Virus record (IMG/VR): IMGVR_UViG_3300025647_000134
Coordinates: 1-33,847 of that record
DNA: 33,847 bases
Origin: a virus
Direction: 5' to 3' (one strand)
Position numbers and translations under genes: made by a program. Positions 20,006-26,756 of this stretch are shown piece by piece; position 1 is the stretch's first letter, and the number at the start of each line of letters is the position of its first letter. The notes beneath the pieces are model-generated. The model was not told the origin of the DNA, searched no databases, and was given only the letters and a program-made list of their open reading frames with translations.

Positions 20006-20165
20006 ACAGTATTTATACCAGCACAAATCAACGTATGCAGCAGCCAAGCATCATGAAGTAAAAGCGTTTCAGCTAAGCAGGCTATCAGATGGCGGCGCGA
20101 TAGTAGATGAAACTGGTCAGGTTTGGATTAAATCAAAGACTAAGTTATTACCAGAATTTAATTAA
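19992..20165 (+). CDS. Small repeated-family protein, copy 2 of 3 (HTH-like)
   Basis: This is a 57-residue paralogue of 21034-21207 (about 85% identical) and 4007-4186. It starts with MKPIKQYLYQ and carries Ala-Ala-Ala-Lys-x-His-Glu-Val-Lys-Ala-Phe-Gln-Leu then Gly-Gln-Val-Trp-Ile-Lys-Ser-Lys-Thr. The start overlaps the end of the ABC-GNAT gene by 14 bases, so that gene's last residues are encoded by the family's conserved 5' end in another frame. A small DNA-binding protein is the best guess. Confidence 0.72.
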   Translation: MKPIKQYLYQHKSTYAAAKHHEVKAFQLSRLSDGGAIVDETGQVWIKSKTKLLPEFN

Positions 20166-20178
20166 CGAGGGAAGTAAA

Positions 20179-21021
20179 ATGAATCAAAGAATAGTTAGCT
20201 GGTTTAGTTGTGGTGCAGCTTCAGCGTGTGCAACCAAGATAGCCATTGAAGAAAACAATGCGTCATCAAGCCCAAAGGAATTAATTGTTGCGTCAATATT
20301 CCTTCAAGATGAACACCCAGACAGCGAGCGATTTAAAGCTGATTGCGCTAAATGGTTTGGTCAAGAAATTGTTGAATTGCGTAATGAAAAATATAATGCT
20401 TCAGTTGATGAAGTTATTCAGAAAACTAGATACATGGCTGGCGTTTATGGCGCTAGATGCACTAAGGAGCTAAAGAAGCAGGTTCGCCTTGATTGGCAGC
20501 GCGATAATGATATTCATGTTTTTGGAATGACTTCAGATGAAGCGCACCGCATTGATCAGCTACAAGACAATGAGCCAGAACTTGAACTGTTGGCTCCATT
20601 AATTGACAAAGGCGTTAACAAGTTGGATTGCTTTGCAATGCTTAATGATGCTGGCATTGAGTTGCCAGAAATGTATAAGTTAGGCTATCACAACAATAAT
20701 TGTATTGGATGTCTAAAGGCTGGTGGAGCAGGTTACTGGAATAAGATCCGCGTAGACTTTCCAGAGGTGTTCGAGCGCAGGGCTCATCAAGAAAAAATGC
20801 TTAATGTTTCGCTGGTTAAAATGAGTTTATCGAAAGTTACAAAGTTATGGCCTGACACAATAAAATCAATGCAAGATGATAGTGTAGATTTTAAGGTTGA
20901 TTCACGCGGAACAATGCGCATACCGTTGCGATATTTACCAGCAGACGCAGGAAGTCATAAAGACTTAGACATTGGCAATTGCGGATTCTTTTGTGAAACG
21001 CCAGATATAAAACTTGATTAA
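20179..21021 (+). CDS. PAPS reductase-like PP-loop protein
   Basis: This is a 280-residue protein started at ATG 20179-20181, behind GAGGGAAG. It has the PP-loop Ser-Cys-Gly-Ala-Ala-Ser (10-15) that binds ATP pyrophosphate. Further features are Gly-Met-Thr-Ser-Asp-Glu-Ala-His-Arg (about 116-124) and a C-terminal Asn-Asn-Cys-Ile-Gly-Cys (Cys175, Cys178) followed by Gly-Tyr-Trp-Asn-Lys-Ile-Arg-Val-Asp-Phe-Pro. This is the phage PAPS-reductase-like subfamily, related to adenylyl-sulfate enzymes and to sulfur-insertion proteins such as DndC. The actual chemistry is unknown. It directly follows the ABC-GNAT gene, with a small paralogue gene on either side. Confidence 0.8.
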   Translation: MNQRIVSWFSCGAASACATKIAIEENNASSSPKELIVASIFLQDEHPDSERFKADCAKWFGQEIVELRNEKYNASVDEVIQKTRYMAGVYGARCTKELKKQVRLDWQRDNDIHVFGMTSDEAHRIDQLQDNEPELELLAPLIDKGVNKLDCFAMLNDAGIELPEMYKLGYHNNNCIGCLKAGGAGYWNKIRVDFPEVFERRAHQEKMLNVSLVKMSLSKVTKLWPDTIKSMQDDSVDFKVDSRGTMRIPLRYLPADAGSHKDLDIGNCGFFCETPDIKLD

Positions 21022-21033
21022 ACAGAGCTAACA

Positions 21034-21207
21034 ATGAAACCAATTAAACAGTATTTATCGCAACACAAATCAACCTATGCAGCAGCCAAGTATCACGAGG
21101 TGAAAGCGTTTCAGCTTCACAGGCTATCAGATTTAGGCGCGATAGTAGATGAAACTGGTCAGGTTTGGATTAAATCAAAGACCGTACTTAAACCGGAATT
21201 AAATTAA
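21034..21207 (+). CDS. Small repeated-family protein, copy 3 of 3 (HTH-like)
   Basis: This is a 57-residue protein, nearly the same as copy 2 at the protein and DNA level (long identical runs), and sharing its first ten residues with copy 1. It lies 12 bases after the PP-loop gene. The ribosome site is weak (AGAGCTAAC). Duplication of this gene around the PP-loop gene suggests either a tandem duplication followed by insertion, or recombination between phages at this sequence. Confidence 0.72.
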   Translation: MKPIKQYLSQHKSTYAAAKYHEVKAFQLHRLSDLGAIVDETGQVWIKSKTVLKPELN

Positions 21208-21216
21208 GGGCAGTAA

Positions 21217-21387
21217 ATGGCTAAGGTAATTCAAGTATTGCAGGCGATGGATAAACAAGACCGCGACAATTATCAGCTAGGATTTAATGCTGATGTTAAC
21301 ACAAAGAATCCATATGATTGCGCGGTACACATTAGAAAGGCTCAAGCATGGTCAGCAGGCCACTTTGATAAATGGGGTAGAGTATGA
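21217..21387 (+). CDS. Small protein resembling the Rmf/CrpP fold
   Basis: This is a 56-residue protein with Tyr-x-x-Gly-Phe-x-Ala near residue 20, Asn-Pro-Tyr-Asp-Cys near 31 and Ala-Gln-Ala-Trp-Ser-Ala-Gly-His near 42. That resembles the Gly-x(n)-Cys-Pro-Tyr/Trp-x-x-Gly-Trp plan of ribosome modulation factor and CrpP-type proteins often found in phages. If correct it may bind ribosomes or other RNA. The match is by eye only. It overlaps the next gene (ATGA) and follows GGGCAG. Confidence 0.5.
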   Translation: MAKVIQVLQAMDKQDRDNYQLGFNADVNTKNPYDCAVHIRKAQAWSAGHFDKWGRV

Positions 21388-21611
21388 CCGGTCATGGAAG
21401 CAAAAAAGGAATGTCACTGATTAAGCTAGCTAAGCTAAAAGGTGACAAGACACATCATGGTAAAGCTTGCAAGTGTGGATCAACACTTAAATTCACTGAA
21501 ACTAGATGCTGTGCAGTGTGTAACGGCAATTCACCAGAGGCTAGAAGCAAGTCAGCAGAAGTAAGCGATGTGTTTATGATGGCTAGTCGTGCGTTTATGG
21601 TCCATAAGTAA
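21384..21611 (+). CDS. Small zinc-binding-like basic protein
   Basis: This is a 75-residue, Lys-rich protein. Cys29-x-Cys31 and a Cys42-Cys43-x2-Cys46 group in the middle could bind zinc. It starts in an ATGA overlap and ends overlapping the DUF1367-type gene. The family is not recognised with certainty. Confidence 0.6.
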   Translation: MTGHGSKKGMSLIKLAKLKGDKTHHGKACKCGSTLKFTETRCCAVCNGNSPEARSKSAEVSDVFMMASRAFMVHK

Positions 21612-22057
21612 TGAAAATCGAAATGATAAAGCATGCTGACGGTTATGCGCCAGCTAGCGACCTTGAAGCAGATAGGATTAAACGCTTCAAGAATGGCGAG
21701 CAATATACAGTTGAAATTAAACTAACCCGCAGCCCAAAGTTCCATCGTATGGTATTCAGTTTTTTCAACTTCTGCTTTCAATATTGGTCTGCCAATCAAG
21801 CTGGACTTGAAAACATGGACGAATACGCGCAGTTAAATACGTTCAGAAAGCATCTGACAGTACTTGCTGGATATTTTGATACAACCATATCAATTGATGG
21901 CGGTTTGCGCGTAGAAGCTCGCTCGCTGGCTTACGGCAACATGAGTCAAGAAGAGTTTGAGTCGGTTTACTCTGCATTGATTAACGCAGCGATTAAAAAC
22001 GTGTTCAACAACACGACTGACCAAGCCATTTTAGATAAATTATATTCATTCTTTTAA
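21611..22057 (+). CDS. DUF1367 family phage protein
   Basis: The 148-residue protein has Ala-Pro-Ala-Ser-x-x-Glu-Ala-Asp-x-Ile-Lys-Arg-Phe-Lys-x-Gly-Glu, then Glu-Ile-Lys-x-x-Arg-Ser-Pro-Lys-Phe-His-Arg, and Phe-Phe-Asn-Phe. This is the DUF1367 layout found in the nin-like regions of lambdoid prophages, usually near RusA and YbcO-type genes. Function is unknown but the neighbourhood points to DNA metabolism. The overlap with the upstream gene is TAATG. Confidence 0.8.
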   Translation: MKIEMIKHADGYAPASDLEADRIKRFKNGEQYTVEIKLTRSPKFHRMVFSFFNFCFQYWSANQAGLENMDEYAQLNTFRKHLTVLAGYFDTTISIDGGLRVEARSLAYGNMSQEEFESVYSALINAAIKNVFNNTTDQAILDKLYSFF

Positions 22058-22068
22058 CTAGATTTATA

Positions 22069-22097
22069 TTGCTATCAACTTATTTTTTATATATGAT
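22069..22097 (+). promoter_or_regulatory. Promoter of the last rightward gene cluster
   Basis: TTGCTA (22069-22074), 17 bp, TATGAT (22092-22097), followed by TACTATATCGATAAT. The region after the -10 resembles the promoter at 18939. Confidence 0.55.
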
Positions 22098-22127
22098 TAC
22101 TATATCGATAATAATTTAGGGTTAGAT

Positions 22128-22352
22128 ATGAAACATACTCAGCTATACAAAGATACAACTGAGCGCGTTCGTAATGCATGTAGCGCAGGCGTTAAGATGA
22201 CTCACCTAGTGCGTGAGACTGGCGTGAATAGTTTTCGCTTAGGGTCAATCGCTAGCCAGGGTAAGAAGTCGTACCGATTCGAGGCAAACATTAGTGAAGA
22301 TGAGTGCCATGCAATTAACAAAGCGCTAGACGCTATTAAAGAGGCTTTCTGA
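22128..22352 (+). CDS. Small HTH-like DNA-binding protein
   Basis: The 74-residue protein has a basic helical N-terminus with a helix-turn-helix feel: Ala-Gly-Val-Lys-Met-Thr-His-Leu-Val-Arg-Glu-Thr-Gly-Val-Asn-Ser-Phe-Arg-Leu (about 20-38). A Cro-like or other phage regulator is possible. It has its own promoter and is the first gene of the final rightward cluster, a place where a late-gene regulator might sit. The family is not recognised. Confidence 0.6.
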   Translation: MKHTQLYKDTTERVRNACSAGVKMTHLVRETGVNSFRLGSIASQGKKSYRFEANISEDECHAINKALDAIKEAF

Positions 22353-22353
22353 T

Positions 22354-22626
22354 ATGGAAAAGTTCACTAAAGGTGAGTGGAAAATAGTAAATACTAATAA
22401 CAATAGGAATTTATCTACAGTATGTAAGCTTAGCCCAAATTGGGTAATTATGGTTGATGGTAATATATGTGAAGATTTACAGCATGATGCGCGCCTAATT
22501 GCATCTGCGCCAGAAATGTACGCTGCGCTAAAGATGATTCAAATTGAAGGTGGTTTAAGTGTAGCAAGGCATAAGCAGGTTGATAAGGTTTTGGCTAAAG
22601 CAAGGGGCGAGTCATGTGGGAAATAA
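22354..22626 (+). CDS. Hypothetical phage protein with Asp-Ala-Arg-Leu-Ile-Ala motif
   Basis: This is a 90-residue protein. It begins Lys-Gly-Glu-Trp, and Asp-Ala-Arg-Leu-Ile-Ala-Ser-Ala-Pro-Glu-Met-Tyr-Ala-Ala-Leu occupies residues about 44-58. This motif recurs in many small phage proteins with no known function. It begins two bases after the preceding stop. Confidence 0.68.
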   Translation: MEKFTKGEWKIVNTNNNRNLSTVCKLSPNWVIMVDGNICEDLQHDARLIASAPEMYAALKMIQIEGGLSVARHKQVDKVLAKARGESCGK

Positions 22627-22769
22627 ACGGGCCTATGCGTAATTTTACAGTTGGCAAACCTTACAAGGCATTGTCAGAAAATAGCTTTAACGTAGCACTT
22701 CGCAATAACAATGACGAAGTGCAGTATGTTGAAAAGAAGCATTTAATCGAAATACCAAAACGCAGATGA
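22614..22769 (+). CDS. Hypothetical 51-residue basic protein
   Basis: The ATG at 22614-22616 follows AGGGGCG and overlaps the previous gene. The stop overlaps the next start (ATGA). The protein is beta-rich with a Val-Gly-Lys-Pro-Tyr turn and a Lys/Arg-rich end. The family is not recognised. Confidence 0.58.
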   Translation: MWEINGPMRNFTVGKPYKALSENSFNVALRNNNDEVQYVEKKHLIEIPKRR

Positions 22770-22930
22770 ATATCGACCATAGAGATGTCGAGGTAATAGC
22801 AGGGTTAAAATATAACAACCTTGATGACGCTGCTTTTGCTGATGCATGGTTGATTATGTCTCACAACATTTACGCAAGCATGATAGTCGCGCACGATGTA
22901 GTTGATGAGTTTTTAAATAGGACAGTATGA
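22766..22930 (+). CDS. Hypothetical 54-residue acidic helical protein
   Basis: Coupled by ATGA to genes on both sides. It is acidic and predicted helical, with Asp-Asp-Ala-Ala-Phe-Ala-Asp-Ala-Trp and several His/Met residues. No family is recognised. Confidence 0.58.
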   Translation: MNIDHRDVEVIAGLKYNNLDDAAFADAWLIMSHNIYASMIVAHDVVDEFLNRTV

Positions 22931-23313
22931 TGAGAAAATTAGAGTTTAGAGTTTGGGATGAAGATATTAGAGCAATGATTACCACAAGCAATAGCGATCA
23001 ATTTGCAATCGGATTAAGTGGCGAGCTAATTGATGTTGGTTGCGTATTTACATCGCAAATTAAAAAGATATCTAAAGGAGTTATTGCTGAGCAATTCACT
23101 GGCCTACTAGATAAGAAAGGTACTAAAATATTTGAAGGTGATATTATAAAGTCAAGCCCAAGATGCAGAAAAGATACTGGTATGTTTAGCGTGCATTATG
23201 ACTGCGTATACGCTTCATTTACTTGTCACCATATCGAGTGGTTAGGTTTATGCGTGTCATCACCAGAAAGCTACCCGCTTGGTGAGTGCAGGTTTGACAT
23301 TGAAGTAATTTGA
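22927..23313 (+). CDS. YopX family phage protein
   Basis: The 128-residue protein has Phe-Arg-Val-Trp-Asp near the N-terminus and Gln-Phe-Thr-Gly-Leu-x-Asp-Lys-Lys-Gly-x-Lys-Ile-Phe-Glu-Gly-Asp-Ile-Ile in the middle. This is the YopX signature, found in many phages of Gram-positive and Gram-negative hosts. Its role is unknown; it is a beta-rich small protein. It is the last rightward gene before the terminator at 23400. Confidence 0.85.
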   Translation: MMRKLEFRVWDEDIRAMITTSNSDQFAIGLSGELIDVGCVFTSQIKKISKGVIAEQFTGLLDKKGTKIFEGDIIKSSPRCRKDTGMFSVHYDCVYASFTCHHIEWLGLCVSSPESYPLGECRFDIEVI

Positions 23314-23399
23314 AATATTCACGAGGGCATTGCAGAATAAAACTAACTATGTAACAATTGCTTTGCATGCTGTCCGCAAGCACGTTCCATTGCTCTTTT

Positions 23400-23424
23400 A
23401 GCCTCACTATGTGGGGCTTTTTTT
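23400..23424 (+). terminator. Rightward terminator facing the lysis operon
   Basis: AGCCTCAC (23400-23407) pairs with GTGGGGCT (23411-23418) around TAT, followed by seven T. It overlaps the stop region of the convergent minus-strand gene. The minus direction lacks a T-tract, so it acts rightward only. Confidence 0.88.
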
Positions 23425-23794
23425 ATCCCTTGTTAACGGTGAATGCAGCGTAAAATAAACCGGCAACAATAATTCCAATAACACTTCTAATCATCCACTC
23501 TCTACCCTGTCGTATTGGCTCGTCAGCAGCTACATACAGCTTTAGTTTTAGCGTGTCAGCTTCAAGCGATACCAATCTAGCGCCATAATCACTCTCACGC
23601 TGCTCTCTAGAGCGGTCGCGTTCATCTCGCTTAATATCGCACTCAACCAAACGATTAATGTTAATGGCGAGCTTCTCCATAGTCACGTTTAGCTTTTCGT
23701 GACTAGTCTTGAAGTCATCACGTACGGCTATAAACTCATTCTGTAAGTATTGAACCCTTTGAGCTAATACCCTAACATCACTTTCTTCTGTCAT
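23423..23794 (-). CDS. Coiled-coil protein with C-terminal membrane anchor
   Basis: This is a 123-residue protein. Residues 5-95 are highly charged and helical with heptads, and residues about 101-119 form one transmembrane helix. It is the last gene of the lysis group and starts in an ATGA overlap with the membrane protein before it. Its place after endolysin and holin suggests a lysis accessory role. Inner-membrane spanins are usually anchored at the N-terminus, so it is not a standard Rz. Confidence 0.62.
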   Translation of the reverse strand: MTEESDVRVLAQRVQYLQNEFIAVRDDFKTSHEKLNVTMEKLAININRLVECDIKRDERDRSREQRESDYGARLVSLEADTLKLKLYVAADEPIRQGREWMIRSVIGIIVAGLFYAAFTVNKG

Positions 23795-24360
23795 TGTGAA
23801 CGTTTCTCGCTATTTTCTGTTTCTTTATTGTAGCGTAGTAACACTCCACTATGCAAAAAACAGCTTGTATTAGTAATGAAATAGCGTATATGGCTAACGG
23901 AATCGTCAAGCTTTGCGATAAGGTTTCGCCAGTTAACACCTGTGCAAATAATAGCAACATGGATACATGCGGTAATACATTCGTAATTGCCATACAGCCA
24001 TGTTTCAGTCGTTGCATAGTTGTAAGCGTCCCATATCATTAATCCATTAAACAAAGCCATTGAAAACAACGCTAACATTGTTTTAAGTTTATCCGTTAAT
24101 GGTACAGCAAACAGATAAATAATTGAATAAATAAGGTGTAATTGCCAACCGTTGATCTCATCGTAAATCACTGAGCTTGAAACTACTAAGCAGGCAACTA
24201 GGCACAAAAAAGACAGCCTTAACTGTCTTGTGTTTGCGAATTTAATAGCTATCAAGTAAGCAACAATAAAACCAAAGTTACTTACGCTTTCGCTTATTGG
24301 TGCTTGCAGGCTTCTCACGAGGCTTCTGGTTAGCGCTTCCCATAAATATAGATACTCCAT
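23791..24360 (-). CDS. Multi-pass membrane protein of the lysis group
   Basis: This 189-residue protein has about five hydrophobic segments (near residues 27-43, 47-65, 74-88, 92-110 and 128-142) and a charged hydrophilic tail. The start is ATG 24358-24360 after AAGGGCG. The stop overlaps the next start. It could be a second holin, an antiholin, or a superinfection-exclusion protein. A shorter hydrophobic frame (23778-24017) overlaps it but is not coupled to its neighbours. Confidence 0.6.
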   Translation of the reverse strand: MEYLYLWEALTRSLVRSLQAPISESVSNFGFIVAYLIAIKFANTRQLRLSFLCLVACLVVSSSVIYDEINGWQLHLIYSIIYLFAVPLTDKLKTMLALFSMALFNGLMIWDAYNYATTETWLYGNYECITACIHVAIICTGVNWRNLIAKLDDSVSHIRYFITNTSCFLHSGVLLRYNKETENSEKRSQ

Positions 24361-24393
24361 AACAACGCCCTTATTGGCTAGTTAATTGTAACA

Positions 24394-24774
24394 CTATTTT
24401 TTAAGTCCATTCAGTATTTGAGTCGTAAAGTAAAACGCCAGGATAATATTAAACGGGTCAGTAATGTTTAGCGCAATAAATGCTGATACATCAGCAGCAA
24501 ATACAGTACCAGCATTTAGCGTTCCGTCAAGATAGAATCTACCAATCATTGATCCAGCTAGCCAAGATAGGATCAGTATCACCCAAATTACCATTATGCA
24601 CATAGCAATAAAACGCCTTGCAGGGCTTTGATGTTTAGTTGCGTTTTGGTAGTCTAGCACATACTGCGCCTTTTCTTTTGCCGTCCAATCAACGCCTGCG
24701 AGCTTGTCAACGATTTTCAAGGCTGAATCAGCCACGCCGCTAAACCCAAATATTGCCGCTAATTTATCCCACAT
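24394..24774 (-). CDS. Holin-like protein (3TM type)
   Basis: The 126-residue protein starts at ATG 24772-24774 with GAGG upstream, two bases after the endolysin stop. An N-terminal amphipathic region is followed by Ser-Pro-Ala-Arg-Arg-Phe-Ile-Ala and two strong hydrophobic stretches. A final hydrophobic stretch ends in Leu-Asn-Gly-Leu-Lys-Lys. This resembles the 3TM holin family of gene-transfer agents and phages. It would form pores that release or trigger the M15 endolysin. Confidence 0.68.
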   Translation of the reverse strand: MWDKLAAIFGFSGVADSALKIVDKLAGVDWTAKEKAQYVLDYQNATKHQSPARRFIAMCIMVIWVILILSWLAGSMIGRFYLDGTLNAGTVFAADVSAFIALNITDPFNIILAFYFTTQILNGLKK

Positions 24775-24775
24775 G

Positions 24776-25141
24776 TTACACCTCGATTTGATAGTGTGGC
24801 ATATCAACAAATGACTTCCAATCGCCACCCCAAGTTAATTTAATATCAAGTTCTTTTGCTGCTTGCTTCATTGCTTTAGCAACCAGCCTGAATCGAGATG
24901 TATCATTCCAATCAACTGGATATGGTATGACGTCAACAGCTTGACCTATAATGTGCCTGCTGTTCATTGTGCGAGTTTTTCCTTCTTTAAAAAGTTGCGA
25001 CTGCCTTTCCTTTGTGCGCAAGCCTTCGATAACTGTGAAGTCAATTTCCGTTATCTCAATAGCGCGATTAACCACGCTAACCAGATCAGCGTTTACGCCG
25101 ATAAGGTTTGATTTGCTTCTGTTGCCTAGCGCGTATTTCAT
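24776..25141 (-). CDS. M15-family peptidoglycan endopeptidase (endolysin)
   Basis: This is a 121-residue single-domain enzyme. It has Glu-Gly-Leu-Arg-Thr (39-43), the zinc motif Ser-Arg-His-x-x-Gly-x-Ala-Val-Asp (His63, Asp70) and a C-terminal Asp-Met-Pro-His-Tyr-Gln (His116). These match D-Ala-D-Ala/L-Ala-D-Glu endopeptidases of the M15 group used as phage endolysins. It has no signal peptide, so it needs the holin encoded next. Ribosome site AAGGTAAAC. Confidence 0.88.
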   Translation of the reverse strand: MKYALGNRSKSNLIGVNADLVSVVNRAIEITEIDFTVIEGLRTKERQSQLFKEGKTRTMNSRHIIGQAVDVIPYPVDWNDTSRFRLVAKAMKQAAKELDIKLTWGGDWKSFVDMPHYQIEV

Positions 25142-25309
25142 AAGTTTACCTTAAAGATTGCACTCGCTGATTTTAGGTATAGATAAACAATCTAGAATCA
25201 TTGACGAGTGCAAGTGAAATGAAGGCACGTATCACTATGGGCCTTTTCTATTTTAACAGTTTACCTTTCAGCAACCGCCAATCTACCAACGGCAACAAGT
25301 AACGTATCT
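25142..25309. other. Intergenic region between tail fibre and endolysin with inverted repeats
   Basis: No gene was found in these 168 bp. TTGCACTCG (25159-25167) and CGAGTGCAA (25205-25213) form a perfect 9-bp inverted repeat with a 37-base AT-rich spacer, just upstream of the endolysin start. AAGGC (25222-25226) and GCCTT (25241-25245) form a weaker hairpin nearer the fibre stop that may terminate transcription. This looks like a control point where lysis is separated from tail genes. Confidence 0.4.
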
Positions 25310-26740
25310 TTATGTTGCTATAAGTCCATGATACCTAAGGGCATCGAGTATTGATTGTATTTTGTTTGCGTCAGTTTGGGCGTCTGCAATCGGTGAAGCT
25401 TGGTTACTAACAACCTGATTACCATTAATTATTAAAGCGCCTATTCCCGAATCGTTAAACGTTATTGATACAACGTCTGATATAACTCCCGCAACAGTTC
25501 TCTGTAACGATAATGTTGCTCCTGACTCCCCTTCGTCTAGTCTATATGCTATTTTGTCTGTGTTTTTAAGCATAGCCTCATAGCGCTGGTTTGGGAAAGT
25601 TGTGTTAAACCCAACCCTAGAATACCCTCCGTTGATTCCTGGCGCTGGTGTTACTTGCACAGCCATAACATCTGAGTTTGCCGCAATACCAACCGCGCCT
25701 GGTATGGAGTTTATAATCGGTGATCCTACGTTAATTCCATACCCAAAGGTCATAGCTCCATTATAACTTTTTATATATCGACCAAATGCAGCAGCAGAGT
25801 CTCCATATGCTTCTACATCCACGCCGTGAGCAAATGCGCCAATGCCGTCACTGATAACTGGCCCAGCGCCTATAGGGTTGGGCATCCCAGCGACACATGG
25901 TCCAGCGGTTGCTCTTAATCCAGATGTAGATGATTGGTCGCTATTTGAAAAACATTCTTCACCGATTGAATGTGATACTCTACCTAGTGCTATTGAGTTT
26001 TTACCGAAAGAAAATGAACAGTATCCAAAGATAGCGTCATTATTTGGGTCGTCTGGATTTCCAGTAGCAGAGCCAGCTCCGCCAGCCATTGACGCTGAGC
26101 CGTAAGTTATGCAGTCATGGCCTACAGCAAATGATAAGTATGCAAATGCAGCGTTATTTCTACCGAATGCAGCAGATCCAACGCCTAGATTATTTATGTC
26201 ACCCCAAGCATCTTTACCTGATGCTAACCCTCTATAATTGTTTAGCGTGTCGTCAAGAGGTAGGAGGTCGCTGATGCCGTATCGAATGCTTGCTTTGCTG
26301 TTTGTGATTTCAAATCTAGTGTCACGCCCTAAAATTGGCGGCTGTATATCGGAGCGCTCAACCCAGTCTTTTATCAATGCAAACGGGTAAACAAAGCCCA
26401 AATCAGGAATCGCTCCGACAGTGTAAGGTAATACTGTTGCTGGTAGTGGGCTATATGCTTCACCATTGTAAATCATGTATTCATTGTAAAAGTTGAATAT
26501 TTGACCTGCCGACCATACTCCGCCATTAACAGGGACTGGAGAACGACCTAAAGCATCAAGAGTTATCTGACTCAATAACTTAGGTAATGTTTTCTGGGCT
26601 TGACCAGTAACCTCATTGGTTGAAAAGTCAATATCTGCACCACCAGCAACACCACCAGTTTTACCAGTTATCACTTCACTGCGAAATGTATCGTGTTTCT
26701 TTGCCGCTTCTAAATCAGAAACTTGTAGTAACTCTGTCAT
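25310..26740 (-). CDS. Tail fibre protein with YadA-like head repeats
   Basis: This is a 476-residue protein. The first 150 residues look like a virion-attachment region. Residues about 190-340 contain several turns of Ser/Ala-x-Ala-x-Gly-type repeats with His-Ser-Ile-Gly and Ala-Phe-Gly motifs. These resemble the left-handed beta-roll head of trimeric autotransporter adhesins, seen also in phage fibres. The end is a helical tip. It follows the tip protein and precedes lysis genes, as receptor-binding fibres often do. Start ATG with GAGG seven bases upstream. Confidence 0.72.
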   Translation of the reverse strand: MTELLQVSDLEAAKKHDTFRSEVITGKTGGVAGGADIDFSTNEVTGQAQKTLPKLLSQITLDALGRSPVPVNGGVWSAGQIFNFYNEYMIYNGEAYSPLPATVLPYTVGAIPDLGFVYPFALIKDWVERSDIQPPILGRDTRFEITNSKASIRYGISDLLPLDDTLNNYRGLASGKDAWGDINNLGVGSAAFGRNNAAFAYLSFAVGHDCITYGSASMAGGAGSATGNPDDPNNDAIFGYCSFSFGKNSIALGRVSHSIGEECFSNSDQSSTSGLRATAGPCVAGMPNPIGAGPVISDGIGAFAHGVDVEAYGDSAAAFGRYIKSYNGAMTFGYGINVGSPIINSIPGAVGIAANSDVMAVQVTPAPGINGGYSRVGFNTTFPNQRYEAMLKNTDKIAYRLDEGESGATLSLQRTVAGVISDVVSITFNDSGIGALIINGNQVVSNQASPIADAQTDANKIQSILDALRYHGLIAT

Positions 26741-26756
26741 GTTTTAACCTCGTTAA

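Noticed and set aside
23778-24017. 79-codon hydrophobic frame inside the lysis group
   Set aside because: It overlaps the longer membrane protein gene in another frame; that gene is coupled by ATGA to the next gene and has a good ribosome site, this one does not. A nested antiholin cannot be fully excluded.
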